Below are positions 1 through 11,172 of a DNA stretch of 64,000 bases, piece after piece. The stretch covers positions 248,001 through 312,000 of the forward strand of contig JAGTWJ010000011.1 in assembly GCA_020064725.1 (NCBI GenBank), read 5' to 3'. A program made the position numbers and the translations under genes. The notes under the pieces were generated by a model. The model did not search any database. It was not told where the DNA came from and saw only the letters and a list, made by a program, of their open reading frames with translations. The stretch is from Drechslerella dactyloides. Its lineage: Eukaryota; Ascomycota; Orbiliomycetes; Orbiliales; Orbiliaceae. How positions within the stretch are numbered: the stretch's first letter is position 1; each line of letters begins with the position of its first letter.

Positions 1-3000
1 CGAGCGCGAGACCCAATATAACATCCAGCGGCTGCGGGGAGACTCTACTTCTGGCGTGCCAGCGAGTGCGGAAGAACAGCGGGAACTGGAACTGCACGAA
101 GACTTCCTACGCTGCATCAAGGATGCCATCGTCAAGACGAACACACAGTTGACCAGGATTTCAGAATCGGAGAAGAAGCAGAAGAAAAATTACGACAACG
201 AGCTGGATGATCTCAAGAAGGACATGGCAACAGTCGATGAGTACGGGTTGCATGTCAGGGGCGAGACTGGGTTTGACGACTTGTCGCCGCGGGCGTCGAT
301 GAAGCTTGCGGTGGAGGCGTTCAAGGCGCTGGGGTTCCCATATGTCGAGCGCTCGCCGCCGACGGAGCGGAGGCCGCCGGATGACAACGATGATCAAGGA
401 CCAGGTGGAGGTGGACCAGGTGGACCAGGCGGTGGAGGCGGTCCAGGCTCTCAACCGCCGCCGGGTGGCTCTGGGAGCAATGACCCGCCGGATGGTGGCT
501 CGGGTGGTGGCCCTCACCCGCCTCCGGCTGGCGATGGTGGTGATGGAGGTGGCCCTGCCCCTGGTCCGGAAAACACACAAGAAGGCAGTAGACCCCGACC
601 CGGGCACTTTGAAGCACTTAGGCAGAGAGCAACTAAAAGTGGTCCAGCCGACGAGGCAGTACCTGCGAAACAAGAAGTCACCGTCAAGTCCGACGACGGA
701 GCTATAAAGATTCCCACGACACCCCGTCGGATGCAACTTTACAACATGGCCGCCGGCGTCGCGAGCACTGCAGTCAGCCCCCTCACCAGTGTCGCGAACA
801 CAGCCGTCAAGCCATTCACCAATGCCTACGGCTACCTTACTACCCCGACGAAAACACCGAAGCGGAACACTGGTGAGGGATACGGCTCACCGGGAAGCTT
901 CCTCACCCGGTTCTGGGGCAGCAGTAGCAAGCGTCCAGAATCCATATTCCCGCCAACCACTCCAACAACCCCGACGTCAGCAACAAACAGTAAGAATGGC
1001 GCCACCGTCGTATACGAATCAGACGACGAAGAAACACTCCCACCGGACCAATGGCCTCGCAGAACGGACGGCTGGCGCCAAACGATGCCGGGTGCCTTCT
1101 ACACCGGGGACCTGGAGCCATTCTTCGGCAGCAAGCACCGGGAGGACATCATCCGCGCCTTCGGACCAGGGTTGCCCACTCGTGATAACAGCGCGAACTG
1201 GGCGGCGCTGGACGATCCGCGGACTAAGCCGCGCCTCGGCGAGATACCAATGGAAGGCGACCCCTGGGCCCCCGATGAGACTGAGCCGTCACCGTCATCT
1301 TCGCAACCGGCTCGGGCTCGTAAGACTATCGAGATTGGTGAGCGAAGGGGCGAGTCGTCGCATAACGTGGAAGAGAAGACGGTACAAGCGGAGAGCAGTG
1401 CGCCGGAGCCTACACCGCAGCCGCGGGGTGGTGAGCGACGCAATAGCACCGTCGGCCGGATGGGTCTCGTTGCGAAGGTCACGGAGAACATTGTCAACGA
1501 TACTACAGGGCATGATGCTGGATTTCTTGCGAGTGAGCCGCGGGGAGGCAGGCCGCTGGAGCGGCCGCCGTATCCGCCCACCAAGCGGCCTCGCCCTGGC
1601 TTCATCGATATACCTACTGCCCCGGAAACATTCACAGACGCCGCTACTCCAGTTGCTCCAACGCTAACAGCTGGAAATGAAGATGCCGGCGAAGCGCCTG
1701 CTGGCGAAGTGCCTGTCGTTGAATTACAGCCCATTCTTGAAGTACAGCCAATTATTGGAGTACAACCAGCTGAGGAGAATTCAAATCTAGAGGTGGCCGC
1801 AGATCCAATGGAGTTGGATCGCCAGAGCTCTGGGTCCCGCACGAGCGGCAGCGGGATGGACGTCGATGAGCGACAGAGCACGTCTAGCGAAAATCGCAGT
1901 ACCAACGGGATGGACATCGACGAACGACGCAGTGCATCGAGCGGGAAACAGAACAGTAACGACATGGACATGGATATTCCATCCCCACCGCCGACCGACG
2001 TGATGGATACGGAGGATGATACACCGACTACGCCCGCCATTCCTGTATCGCACCTTGACCGCCTGGAGGCCGCTTTAGATGAGATTATCGATGGTGACAA
2101 ACCGTCTTCGGATACATCAGACAGTAGCGACGGCTCGGGATCCAGCTCACAGTCAGCAGTGCCGAATTCGATACCAAATATAAGAACGGCTGCGGGTCCA
2201 GTTTTGCGGCCCGTCGGCCAGTCTGCGCCGATGGTGCCGCCAGTGATAACCGCAGGTCGGGGTACTGCTGTCCCCTCGCCTTCTACGCCGCACAAATTCC
2301 CGTTGCGCAGAATAGGGAATAGCAATACGTTTGCGTCGCCTTTCAATACAGCTACCGATGGTCCATCGAGTGTACAGCCTGGCAGCACAGTAAACTCTCC
2401 GAGCAGGTCCATCGGGGATACGCCATCGGCAATTGGGTCTGTCCGGCAGCGGGCCTCAATGTTTGGTTCGAGCATCACGCCAGATCGCAGCCGCCCAGGT
2501 ACTACAAGCGTGGAAGCCGGCACCTCTCAAAGGAGACCCTCAATTCCCGCCGTTGGCGATTTCGCAGATGGAATACCCAAAGGCTCAGTATCACTGAAAC
2601 TCGGAAGCGCCTCTGGTAAGCCTAAGGCGCCTGTCACCAGCAAACCTCCTAAGCCGGCAGGGGAAGAAAATGAAGATGAAGAAGAGAAGTTCAATATTGA
2701 GGTCACAGACGTCGAGAGATCGTTCGACATCGCTCAGCCGGGGCAGATTACACCGGAAATGCGACGGACGATATTCCAACGAATTAGCGAGGATAAGAAG
2801 AAACTGCAGGCTTCCGGGGAGCGACCGCCGCCGCCGATACTACTCCGTACGAACCCCGAGTTGTATAAAGATGAGATTCTGATGCCGGATTTGAAGAAGC
2901 TGGCACGATCGGGTCCGTCATCGTTTGCTAGCGCAGTTTTGGGGTATGACAGCTCTGCGAGTGGGGCTTCGGGAGTGCCGGGTGTGGCAGGAGGCGCGGC

Positions 3001-4005
3001 TGGGCCCGGTGGGAGTAATGTATTCCCGAAGCCTAGCTCGACGGGTGATCGGCCGCAGACGCCAGGTTCCTCCCGATATATCCAACGCCCGCAGGGGGTT
3101 GATACATCGATGGCAGAGGCATCGCAGAGACCGTCAAACTCTACGACGCACTGGCCGGTTCCAAACACGAATGGGAAGCAGGATACCCAAGACAGGAGAG
3201 CGTCTGCCGGCAAAGAAGCAGTGCGAGGCCAGCCGTTTGGCTCACAGGCAGACGAGAGTAGGAGCGCAAGTAGGTCAGATCCCACTGCCAGCCATCCACG
3301 CAAGCCAAGATGTGCGCTTACCATATTTCGATTCATAATAGACCCCATGCCTTCGGGATGGCGTCCGCCGATCCGACATCGTATACGACGCCACCGAAAT
3401 TCGGAACGACGTCGGCTAGGACCGGCCCGTACACACCACCGGAGGCAAGAGGGACAACAATCGTGCCGCCGGATCCGGTGTTCACGCGCTACCGAGAACG
3501 CCACGGCATCGCGATGGACGACCAGCCAGCCGAAGTCCTCGGTCCCATCTCCATGCGCAGAAACTACTTTAAGAACCAGGAGAAGCAGAAGATCGAGGAT
3601 AACGAGCGAGTCGCCGCTGAAGCCAGAGCTCGCAAGGCACAGGAGAATGAGAGGCGGCCGTCAGAGTGGGATGTGGCCAGTAGTCCTGTTGCACAGTCTT
3701 TACTCTCCCAGTTTAATATGGCTCGTGCAGATCGGTCAATGACACAGTCGCCTGCATCGCCGTCGGGTGCGCCGGCCTCTCCTATGCCGACTGTATCCCC
3801 GACTGTCGACATGGAGGTGGAAATGGGTGACGACGGCAAGGAGACCGGCACTGGAGGCTCACGGCGCCGTCGGCTGGTGAGATATAGTTCTGGGTCTGCT
3901 GCTAGTCACCGCCAAAGTGGAGAGGGTGCTAGCAGCTTGGGACGCGACCGAGCAGGACAGCCATGGGCACCGTACGATCTCAACAGCCGCAGGTCCTCTA
4001 GGTAG
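1..4005 (+). CDS. Large disordered protein, 5'-partial
   Basis: The reading frame is open from the left edge (codons in phase with base 2), so the true start lies outside the window. I see one intron at 3274-3341 (68 nt, GTCAGA...AATAG). It joins the long frame to the C-terminal frame ending at the TAG at 4003-4005; without it the frame would run into a basic nonsense tail. The visible protein is about 1310 residues. The first 60 residues are charged and likely a coiled coil (KKQKKNYDNELDDLKKD). A Gly/Pro-rich stretch (residues about 105-180) follows, then long low-complexity Ser/Pro/Thr tracts with acidic patches such as SDDEE and repeated MDxDERxS units near 1855-1970. Two denser islands stand out, around 1050-1270 (QWPRRTDGWRQTMPGAFYTG) and 3480-3640 (a charged helix, QEKQKIEDNERVAAEARARK). 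I recognise no catalytic domain. A nuclear or scaffold role is possible but not shown. Confidence 0.75.
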
Positions 4006-5408
4006 TTCATAGGTAGTGCGGCTATGCTCGGGTGCATTGACATGAAGATGTGTTCCCCGTCAACTTTGGTTTGTAGGGTCAAATGGGGTGGAGTCCCGGG
4101 TAATTGAGAAGATGTATCCAGAGGGGTTGGCCGTTGGTTAAATAGATCATTTTCGCGTACGTTAGAGAGCATCAGGAACGGCATTATAGATCGGCCTTCT
4201 CCAGCTGCGACCCCCAACTCGCGTGTTGCCATTGCAAAATACCACAATGTTGGATTTTTCCGCCAGCGTAAACGACGATGTTCTTCGCTTTTCCAATTCT
4301 TTGTACCGGTCGGCTGTCGGCTCGGTGAGGAGTTTCCAGGATTTTTGGCCTCGGGACTGGGTGAAGAGGATACATCGGTTTAAGTAAGTGACCACGAGGA
4401 GGGACACCTAAGGAGTTGTCAACGTAAATTATGTGGCCAGTAGGGCTATTTGTATCTTGGCCTCAAATTGCCTCGAGATCCTGAGGTCAAAATTTTTGAA
4501 TCACAACTCGCGTGCTAGCCAGGCTCAGCCTTGCACGGCGTATAATATTTGAGCTCGTAATTAGATGAATGTCTCCCGAATACCATAAATATGCTGAGAC
4601 TAGGTTTTTGAACATTTGCCGCGAGAGCGTTAAAAGTTACGCAAATATCTACATGTAGTAGACAATATCTACTCGGTCCCGGAAGTACGTGAACTAAACA
4701 TTATCTCGCCACATCTGTATGAAGATCATTATTTCTGCGAAACTACCAGCTCATGTCCGACCATATTGTATTTTATATTTTACTACACGAATGCCGTCTG
4801 TTGCACGCTGCGAGTCTTGAACACAAAACCGTTGTTTGTTGATATTTGTGGCGCCGAGTGCATGGTTGGGCAAGTCTCAGTGCCATTTATTTACGTAGTG
4901 ACCCTTATCATAAACCATGTCTCCCCACCATCCTGCATCCACATCGCATTCTCGCAAGCTACGGAGGAAATTGGTTTCCGACTTCGCCATACGCCCATAT
5001 GAATCCACATCGTGATTCATTAATACACGAGAAAGGCATCGCCAAAGAGACTACTGTTACGCGGCTAAGGCCGGACGGGATCTAGTTACCCCGATGCGCT
5101 GATTTGTGCTGGCATGTCATATAATCTAGCCACGAGGCATCCACGTCTATAGGAGGATACATGCCAGAGGACTCGTCGAAATGCTGACACCATATCCAGA
5201 GCGGGTTACCTGGATGGATACCCTGACAAGGCCCAGGGTGAAATGAAGGGGGTATTTAGGGCCTGCTCTCCCCGAAGTGGGCTGAATTTGTCACCAACCG
5301 CACTACTAAGTATCACCACCCCGTCCCTGTCGTTTAGCGTTAAATAGCCAGCACCACGTATGTAGCACCCACCGCTAATCTAATTTTAATGTTGATAGTT
5401 CATTAAAA
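4006..5408. other. Intergenic stretch, no gene seen
   Basis: The short ORFs here (for example 4766-5085) have no recognisable motif and no convincing splice structure. It presumably holds the terminator of the upstream gene and the promoter of the secreted-protein gene that starts at 5409. No repeat or RNA gene was recognised. Confidence 0.5.
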
Positions 5409-7376
5409 ATGAGGCTACCGCAGAGGGTCTGCGGCGGACCGCCGTTATGGCTCCTTCTGCTGCTGTCCGCCAGCACGATTCTGGCACAGGACATAGACAG
5501 CACGGTCACGGAAACCTCTTTCACGACCATAAACGATATCACTACCCTATATACATGTGCGCCCAGTCCCCTGCCGAACTGTAACAATGTCGTATGGGAC
5601 CCGACCACCGCAACAACCGATACCACGTCGAGCACGGCGGATGTCGGACCGGTGACCGTTACAGAGACCGTCGAGGGTGAGACCGAGACGGTGACGGTGG
5701 ATGGAGCGACCGAGACCGACTTCATCACGGAGACGGAGACCGTCACAACCACCGAGACCGTCACGACGGTGGCACCTACGCCTATTCCGACGGACCAGCC
5801 GTTTAACCTGGTCCTCACGGACGCCGCCGGCAACCAGCTCAACCTGCAGGTTGCCGACGACGGAACCGTCACATTCGTCCCCGCGGCCACTAACCCGAAC
5901 AGCGAGGCCGTTTACTTCGACAGCAATGGCGTTCTTCGCCTGGTTTCTGATAACACCCAGGTGCTCTACCTGATTGAGGGTATCGCCACCCGCCGCCTGA
6001 GGGCGAGACAGGTCGCCGGCTCAGAGATGAGGGCCGGAACCGAGGGCAACCTGCCTGCTGGTGCCCGTACCACTAACGCCTTCCGCGTCAATGCTGATGG
6101 CGTCTTCCAGCTGCTTGGACCGGATGGCAGCGTCATCCCGACTTTCATCGGACCCGATGGAAAGCCATGGGGTTTCGCGAACGGTGCCCCGCCGGGCTAC
6201 CAATCCGTTACAATTGGTGCCGTTGTCAACAACTCGGTCACCATTTCGAGCTCTGTTGCTCCTTCGACGTCGTCGATGTCGGAAACCACGTCCAGCATGA
6301 TGGAGACCACCTCCTCCACAACTTCGACGACTTCGTCGTCCACTTCTACGACCACCCCTCTCAGCTCAATCATCACGAGCTACTCCTCGTTCTGTTCGGC
6401 TCTCCTTGGCTACGTTCCCGCCACCGCCACGACCCAGGTGCCGGAAGCCACCTCCACGGCTCTCATCACGACCGACACCTCGGTCACCGATTGGGCCACC
6501 ACCACAAACAACATCACGGCGTCCATTGCCTCCACTGCGACGTCGATCTCCACCACGTTCTACTCGAACGTCTCGCCGCCCGCCAACTCCAGGCGCGCGC
6601 GCATGTTTGGTCGTCGCCAGGACATCCAGACCCCCACTGCGCTTACTGATTACAGCGGAGCGCAGCTTACTTCCGCTTGCCAGGGTGCTATCGGAACCAC
6701 CTTTGCGTCTACGACCGTCACTGTCACCCAGTCTTCCGGTACTGCTACCGCGACTGATGTCAGCTTCTCCAACACCATCTACGCTGAGACATCGACCATT
6801 CTCAATGCGAACGAGACCAGCTACACTGCCACATCGACTGTTATCGCCACCAGCTCGGTTGTGCCAGGCCTCGTCTCGGGTACCCTGCGTGCCACCATCA
6901 ACGGTACTGGCAACGTCTTCCAGTACCTCACCCCAGGAACCACTGCCGGCGGTGACGGCCGCCTTCCCGTCCTGCTGTCGGCTACCGCCCCGACAGAGCC
7001 CTGGACTATCGACAAGTACGGACGTCTGGGAACCAACGTCACCGTCTCGAGTGTCACCTCCGCATACTATATCTCCGACGCAGCCGGCGCCCCGACGACA
7101 CCCGGTGCCGCCAGACTTTACACAATTGCAGCATACACTGCCCTTACTTCCCCGAATACCGGGTACTGGTTGGGCTTCTTCGAGCTGGCCGATGGACAGC
7201 TTACAATCGACCCGCACCGGAACAACCCGGAGACGGCGGGCGACAGCAGCACTGGCGACAAGTATATCCTTGCTTGTACGTTCAGCGGCACTGTCCAGAT
7301 TGTGTTCAGCAATACCAATACTGCCACCCAGGGCACTGGTACTGGATGTACCGAGATCGGCTTTATCTTCGTCTAA
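5409..7376 (+). CDS. Secreted Ser/Thr-rich wall-type protein
   Basis: A 655-residue intronless ORF. The N-terminus (MRLPQRV..., a Leu run, then ASTILAQ) is a clear signal peptide with cleavage near residue 26. A Thr/Val/Glu repeat of the TVTET / TETVT kind fills residues about 80-130. A folded-looking segment (NLVLTDAAGNQLNLQV ... VLRLVS) ends at about 194-201 in the dibasic site RRLRARQ. A Ser/Thr mucin-like linker (about 285-330) follows. A second dibasic cluster, RRARMFGRRQ, lies at about 394-404, and the C-terminal third contains Cys pairs and N-glycosylation sites such as NGT, NVT and NET. Similar secreted or cell-wall proteins with Kex2-like sites are common in Pezizomycotina, but I cannot name the family. 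It is probably exported, heavily O-glycosylated and proteolytically matured into two or three pieces. There is no GPI-type tail. Confidence 0.85.
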   Translation: MRLPQRVCGGPPLWLLLLLSASTILAQDIDSTVTETSFTTINDITTLYTCAPSPLPNCNNVVWDPTTATTDTTSSTADVGPVTVTETVEGETETVTVDGATETDFITETETVTTTETVTTVAPTPIPTDQPFNLVLTDAAGNQLNLQVADDGTVTFVPAATNPNSEAVYFDSNGVLRLVSDNTQVLYLIEGIATRRLRARQVAGSEMRAGTEGNLPAGARTTNAFRVNADGVFQLLGPDGSVIPTFIGPDGKPWGFANGAPPGYQSVTIGAVVNNSVTISSSVAPSTSSMSETTSSMMETTSSTTSTTSSSTSTTTPLSSIITSYSSFCSALLGYVPATATTQVPEATSTALITTDTSVTDWATTTNNITASIASTATSISTTFYSNVSPPANSRRARMFGRRQDIQTPTALTDYSGAQLTSACQGAIGTTFASTTVTVTQSSGTATATDVSFSNTIYAETSTILNANETSYTATSTVIATSSVVPGLVSGTLRATINGTGNVFQYLTPGTTAGGDGRLPVLLSATAPTEPWTIDKYGRLGTNVTVSSVTSAYYISDAAGAPTTPGAARLYTIAAYTALTSPNTGYWLGFFELADGQLTIDPHRNNPETAGDSSTGDKYILACTFSGTVQIVFSNTNTATQGTGTGCTEIGFIFV

Positions 7377-9069
7377 TCGGTGGGATGGCCTATAGTATTG
7401 CGACCTTCACCAAAAAAAAATTAAAAGCAAAAAGCCGAGGGTTGCAATACAAACTTATCGAAATGCGCGTGGTGCGGTGATATTTCCTATACGGCATGAG
7501 AGGGGCCTTTATCTCTCGCATTTCTTAATGTTTATTGTCATAATTGGTTCCAACACATATGTTGGTTGGAGTATCGTTCGGCACGATCATGGATTACGGA
7601 CAGGCAGCATGCTTAAGTTATACCAGGGCTGGGGGAAGCTCAGCCGCACGGTTTCGGAGTGACTGGTATAAGCTTTCGCATGGCTATGTCTGGGTCATCC
7701 TGACTGTTGGAGATACGACAACGGCGTATTTGGTGGAATTCGTTCATTTTCATATATATTTCCTTTCTTTTCATATGATATGGCGGGATTTCTTTTTGGG
7801 CCGACTTGATGTAGTCGTGTAGATTCTGTTGTGGGCAGATATCTACTACAACTCATTAGTGCCTTTGGACTGAAAAAAATTTAACGCTATTCAGATCTAC
7901 TGTGATGTGTATAATCTAAAGTGTAGGCATCTAGGGTACCCGCGCTATTTTGCTAAGTTCGAAGCGACCAACACGACCAACCTACGCAGAAACCAGCGCG
8001 CACTCATGATGGATTCGGCGTCAGGACGTAGAGAAGTTAAAAGGCGACTAAAGAGGAACCATTGTAGTCCCGTACACGTCGTGTAAGTGACTTGGAAATG
8101 ATGCGACATACCGACTGGTGCTTAAGCTAGAGTGGCGAGACTATTTAGCACGTCGGTTAAATAGATGCTTGTCACATCCAACCACGGGGAAAGACTTAGA
8201 AACTTATCTAGCTGGATACGCAAATATATATTTACAAGGGGCTCTCGGTAGTACCATACAGAGTATGCCTAAAGGAGCTGCAGGGCAATAATGTTGACTG
8301 ATTAATCATACGGCAAACGAACTTCCCGGCACGAACCCAACGGTGCCGAAAGTTTTCCGAACGCCACAACGATTACTACGAAGTTACACCATGAATACGC
8401 TCATTACCCGTTAGTAGGTAGCTGGATTCCATACCCTTAACTCGTGAGTCCTTAACATATAGCTTGTGATGTGGCGGAAGACAGTCTCGAGGCCAGCCGG
8501 ACTTCGCGTGGTGGCGCCGCCAGCGCGACGTGCTGCACAACGACACCAGCGGCACACGTTTATACTGCATCTCACGATAACAACTTACGTCTTCACAGAT
8601 TAGGATAATAGGGACTAGCCCTAACGTTTCGATTGCACCTCACGTGAAAAAGGTGTTACCAGCACACATATATAAGCTGGCACTGCTGCTGTTGCTGCTA
8701 TCCATCCGTCCATTCACATATTGACATCCGTCTTCACCAACGCGTGCTTGGATTGAGCAGCTCCCTTTCCTCTCCCTATCGTGTTACGCGAGAATCTATC
8801 TCAGCTCTGAATATAGTGAGTAGTTCCTTCCTATTATGGCGTGTACATCACTTTGAGCTAACGTCCGTGCTAGGAGCCTGACCTGAACGTAGACCTTCAG
8901 TACATATATCAAGACACCCCCAAATCGGGCAATGTGAGTGTACTTCTATGCAAGAGCACAAATCCAAGTTCTCCATCCGTCTTGGACAAAAATTCTGTTA
9001 TAGATTATGTACCTGATGGTTTCATGTCACCTCCAGCGGAACAGCAAGGCAATACAAATTGCTTGAAAC
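7377..9069. other. Intergenic stretch with a TATA box near its right end
   Basis: No convincing gene between 7377 and about 8640. A T/C-rich leader follows the TATATAAG at 8669-8676 and includes GT and AG sites compatible with 5'-UTR introns before the ATG at 9070. Short ORFs (7544-7822, 8376-8570) look random. Confidence 0.45.
8669..8676 (+). promoter_or_regulatory. TATA box, probable promoter of the 9070 gene
   Basis: TATATAAG is followed by CTG/CTGTTG runs and a long pyrimidine-rich tract (about 8690-8800), as is usual around fungal transcription starts. The ATG is about 400 nt downstream, so a long or spliced leader is implied. Confidence 0.4.
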
Positions 9070-9726
9070 ATGGCTGAAAATCTGGATAATTACACTGCAA
9101 TCGGCTTCCCTCCGCCGCCACCGGGCTCTGTCTGCGTCTGCATCATCGATCAAGTCGGAAGGCTCTACGTAAATCTCAACTATGCCCACTTCATTCGCCT
9201 TGCCGAAGTCGAGGCGTCCGTCCAAGCTCAACTGGCCGCAAACCCACAAAATATGCCCATCTTGGCTTACCCACACATCTCACGAGAGGCCATCTACCAC
9301 ATCTTTGAATACTGCGCTTTTCAAAAGTTGCGTCCTCACGTCTACCGTCGCGACTACCCTGTTGATGACCGCAAGATGCTGCTGAAGGCCGTCAACGCTC
9401 TCGGGTGCTGGGGCCTCAAGCTTCAGCTGCTCAAGTTCTAGTACTCCTTGAGCTACGGGTCCGAACGCAAGATGGAGACCCTCAGCCTCTTCGTCGAGCA
9501 TGCACGAGAGGAAGAACTCAAGATCTCGCCTTACCCGTTCCTCTTCCAGACTCTCGGGTCGCTGATGACGGGAAGGGATGTGAAGCGGAGCGAGTTCCTG
9601 CGTAAGCTGGAGCGGGATGACCCTCGCCTTGGGAAGCAAATGTGTCAGCTGCTCGATAGAGCACCGATTACTCGTCCACTTGACGAAGCTGAAGCATCCG
9701 ACGACTCTCAGGCTGATGATTCTTGA
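9070..9726 (+). pseudogene. Hypothetical ORF split by an in-frame TAG
   Basis: The frame starts at ATG 9070 in a good context (GAAACATGG). It runs 123 codons, meets TAG at 9439-9441, then continues in the same frame for 94 more codons (KMETLSLFVEHAREEELKIS ...) to the TGA ending at 9726. Both halves look coding and the second half has no good start of its own. A single ancestral protein of about 218 residues is the simplest reading. A Gln CAG changed to TAG would fit the C-to-T change of repeat-induced point mutation. The first half has a helix-rich, BTB/POZ-like feel (HISREAIYHIFEYCAFQKL), but this is a weak resemblance and I would not assign the fold. Alternatives are a real 123-residue protein ending at the TAG, stop-codon readthrough, or a sequence error. 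Confidence 0.5.
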
Positions 9727-10264
9727 GTTCCGGTCACCGCTTCGGCCGGTCCTATACTACCACTGATACGTTCCTCACCTACGGAGGCTACTAATTTTCA
9801 AGCTCAACACGTGTTCCCAATTCCGTGAGTGAATTCATCTACCCAGTCCCCTCGATAGACAATGATGTATATTCGGCTAACCTCCCCAACAGCTCCCTCG
9901 CAAATGGAACAACTCATGAGCTCAATAGACTGTTTTTTCTTACTCTCCCCCTTCTTTTTACTGTCTTTCGTTCCATAATAATGTCCATGAACCCGAGCTC
10001 TCCAGCGCGTACACGATACCCTCCAATTTCCCCCCAAAACGACTACATGAACTGGCGAAAGCACATTCTGATTCTTATGCACCCTTTCATGTCATACTCG
10101 ATAGAACTCCTGTCTGATAATGACATTAGATAGCTGTCCTAATGAGAACACTTCACCATCATATATCGCTACTGAACCTTAACCAGGCTCATCTTGGTCG
10201 TCGTGCACTTAAGCTACCCTCTCTTCCAATTATGATAATATGGGTCTACGTTTCTCACGGTCTA
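9727..10264. other. Short stretch without a recognised gene
   Basis: The ORF at 9825-10133 has no motif and no clear splice link to the neighbours. It could be the remains of a 5' exon for the coding-like segment that follows. Confidence 0.35.
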
Positions 10265-10542
10265 ACTATAGCCCTCCAGTATGCAGCGACTGTAGATCCC
10301 GCTCTACGACCTAGCAGGATCCCTTCTCCTCCCGGAGCTCCAGGAGAAGATCGCAGAGCTGTACTGCGTCATCGGTAACGCGAATGATCCCGTGTCGGTA
10401 GCGTTGATGGTCGGAAGTATGGTGAATCATGTCCCGGTGATACTCTACGAGAAGAGGACGATATCTTTGAGCAGGCGCTTCAATATTGCTGCTGGAACAT
10501 CGATATCGATGATCTGCGGTCGTCAATGTAAGTTAAACGGCT
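10265..10542 (+). pseudogene. Possible BTB-like exon relic
   Basis: After an acceptor-like GTAG, a frame reads LYDLAGSLLLPELQEKIAEL and continues to about MVNHVP. It resembles the helical part that follows a BTB/POZ core in fungal proteins (A-KY-hPEL-). The neighbouring frame then looks coding (LREEDDIFEQALQYCCWNID) and stops at 10528-10530, so a frame break lies near 10435. I find no first exon carrying the BTB strand region. Probably a fragment, low confidence. Confidence 0.22.
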
Positions 10543-11172
10543 GTAACAAAGCAACCTAGCGAGAACCGAGCGAGCGTTAAGGAACGTGGCAGCTCGGACT
10601 AGCAAACTCAAGGCAAGTGGTCCCACTCCCCTCGTCGTTGATGAAGAGGCTGAAAGTCTAGCGGACTCTCCCGATAGCAGTGCGAAGGTCATCGGCTGTG
10701 AGGTTGAATCGTCGACGGATGGAACAGCTACATGCTTGGACAATAATCTATCGGACGCGGATAGCGCCTGACCTTAATTTGGAGCTCAGAGATATATTCG
10801 GATGTCGTGGGGCTTTTATGTCTAGGTTTATTGTACAGCACTCAAGAAGAATAAACGGGCGTGAATATCTGCCCCCGCAATAACTTCGGCGGAGGAGCAT
10901 TCAGTAATTTCCTTTCTGTTATTTCTCCATGGTAAATTATCCACTGCCTGTGGGATCCATGAGCTGCAGTCCGTGATCTCCTTAAAGTTACACAAAGACC
11001 CCAGCCCTACTAATCCAATAAAGAAATGTAATATGCATAGGCTCTCACACTGCTGCCTCGAGGACGAGTTATATCGTCGTCGTCATATATACCTCGCTCC
11101 CGTAGTTGATCTTGGTATCAGTAGTAGCGTGGTACTGTCATTGCTTGTTCCATGGGCGAGAGCAGTCATGAT

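Noticed and set aside
1099..2523. 474-codon open frame antisense to the large disordered protein
   Set aside because: It is the reverse complement of Ser/Pro-rich coding sequence, has no signal or domain, and the sense frame is longer and flanked by a proper intron and stop.
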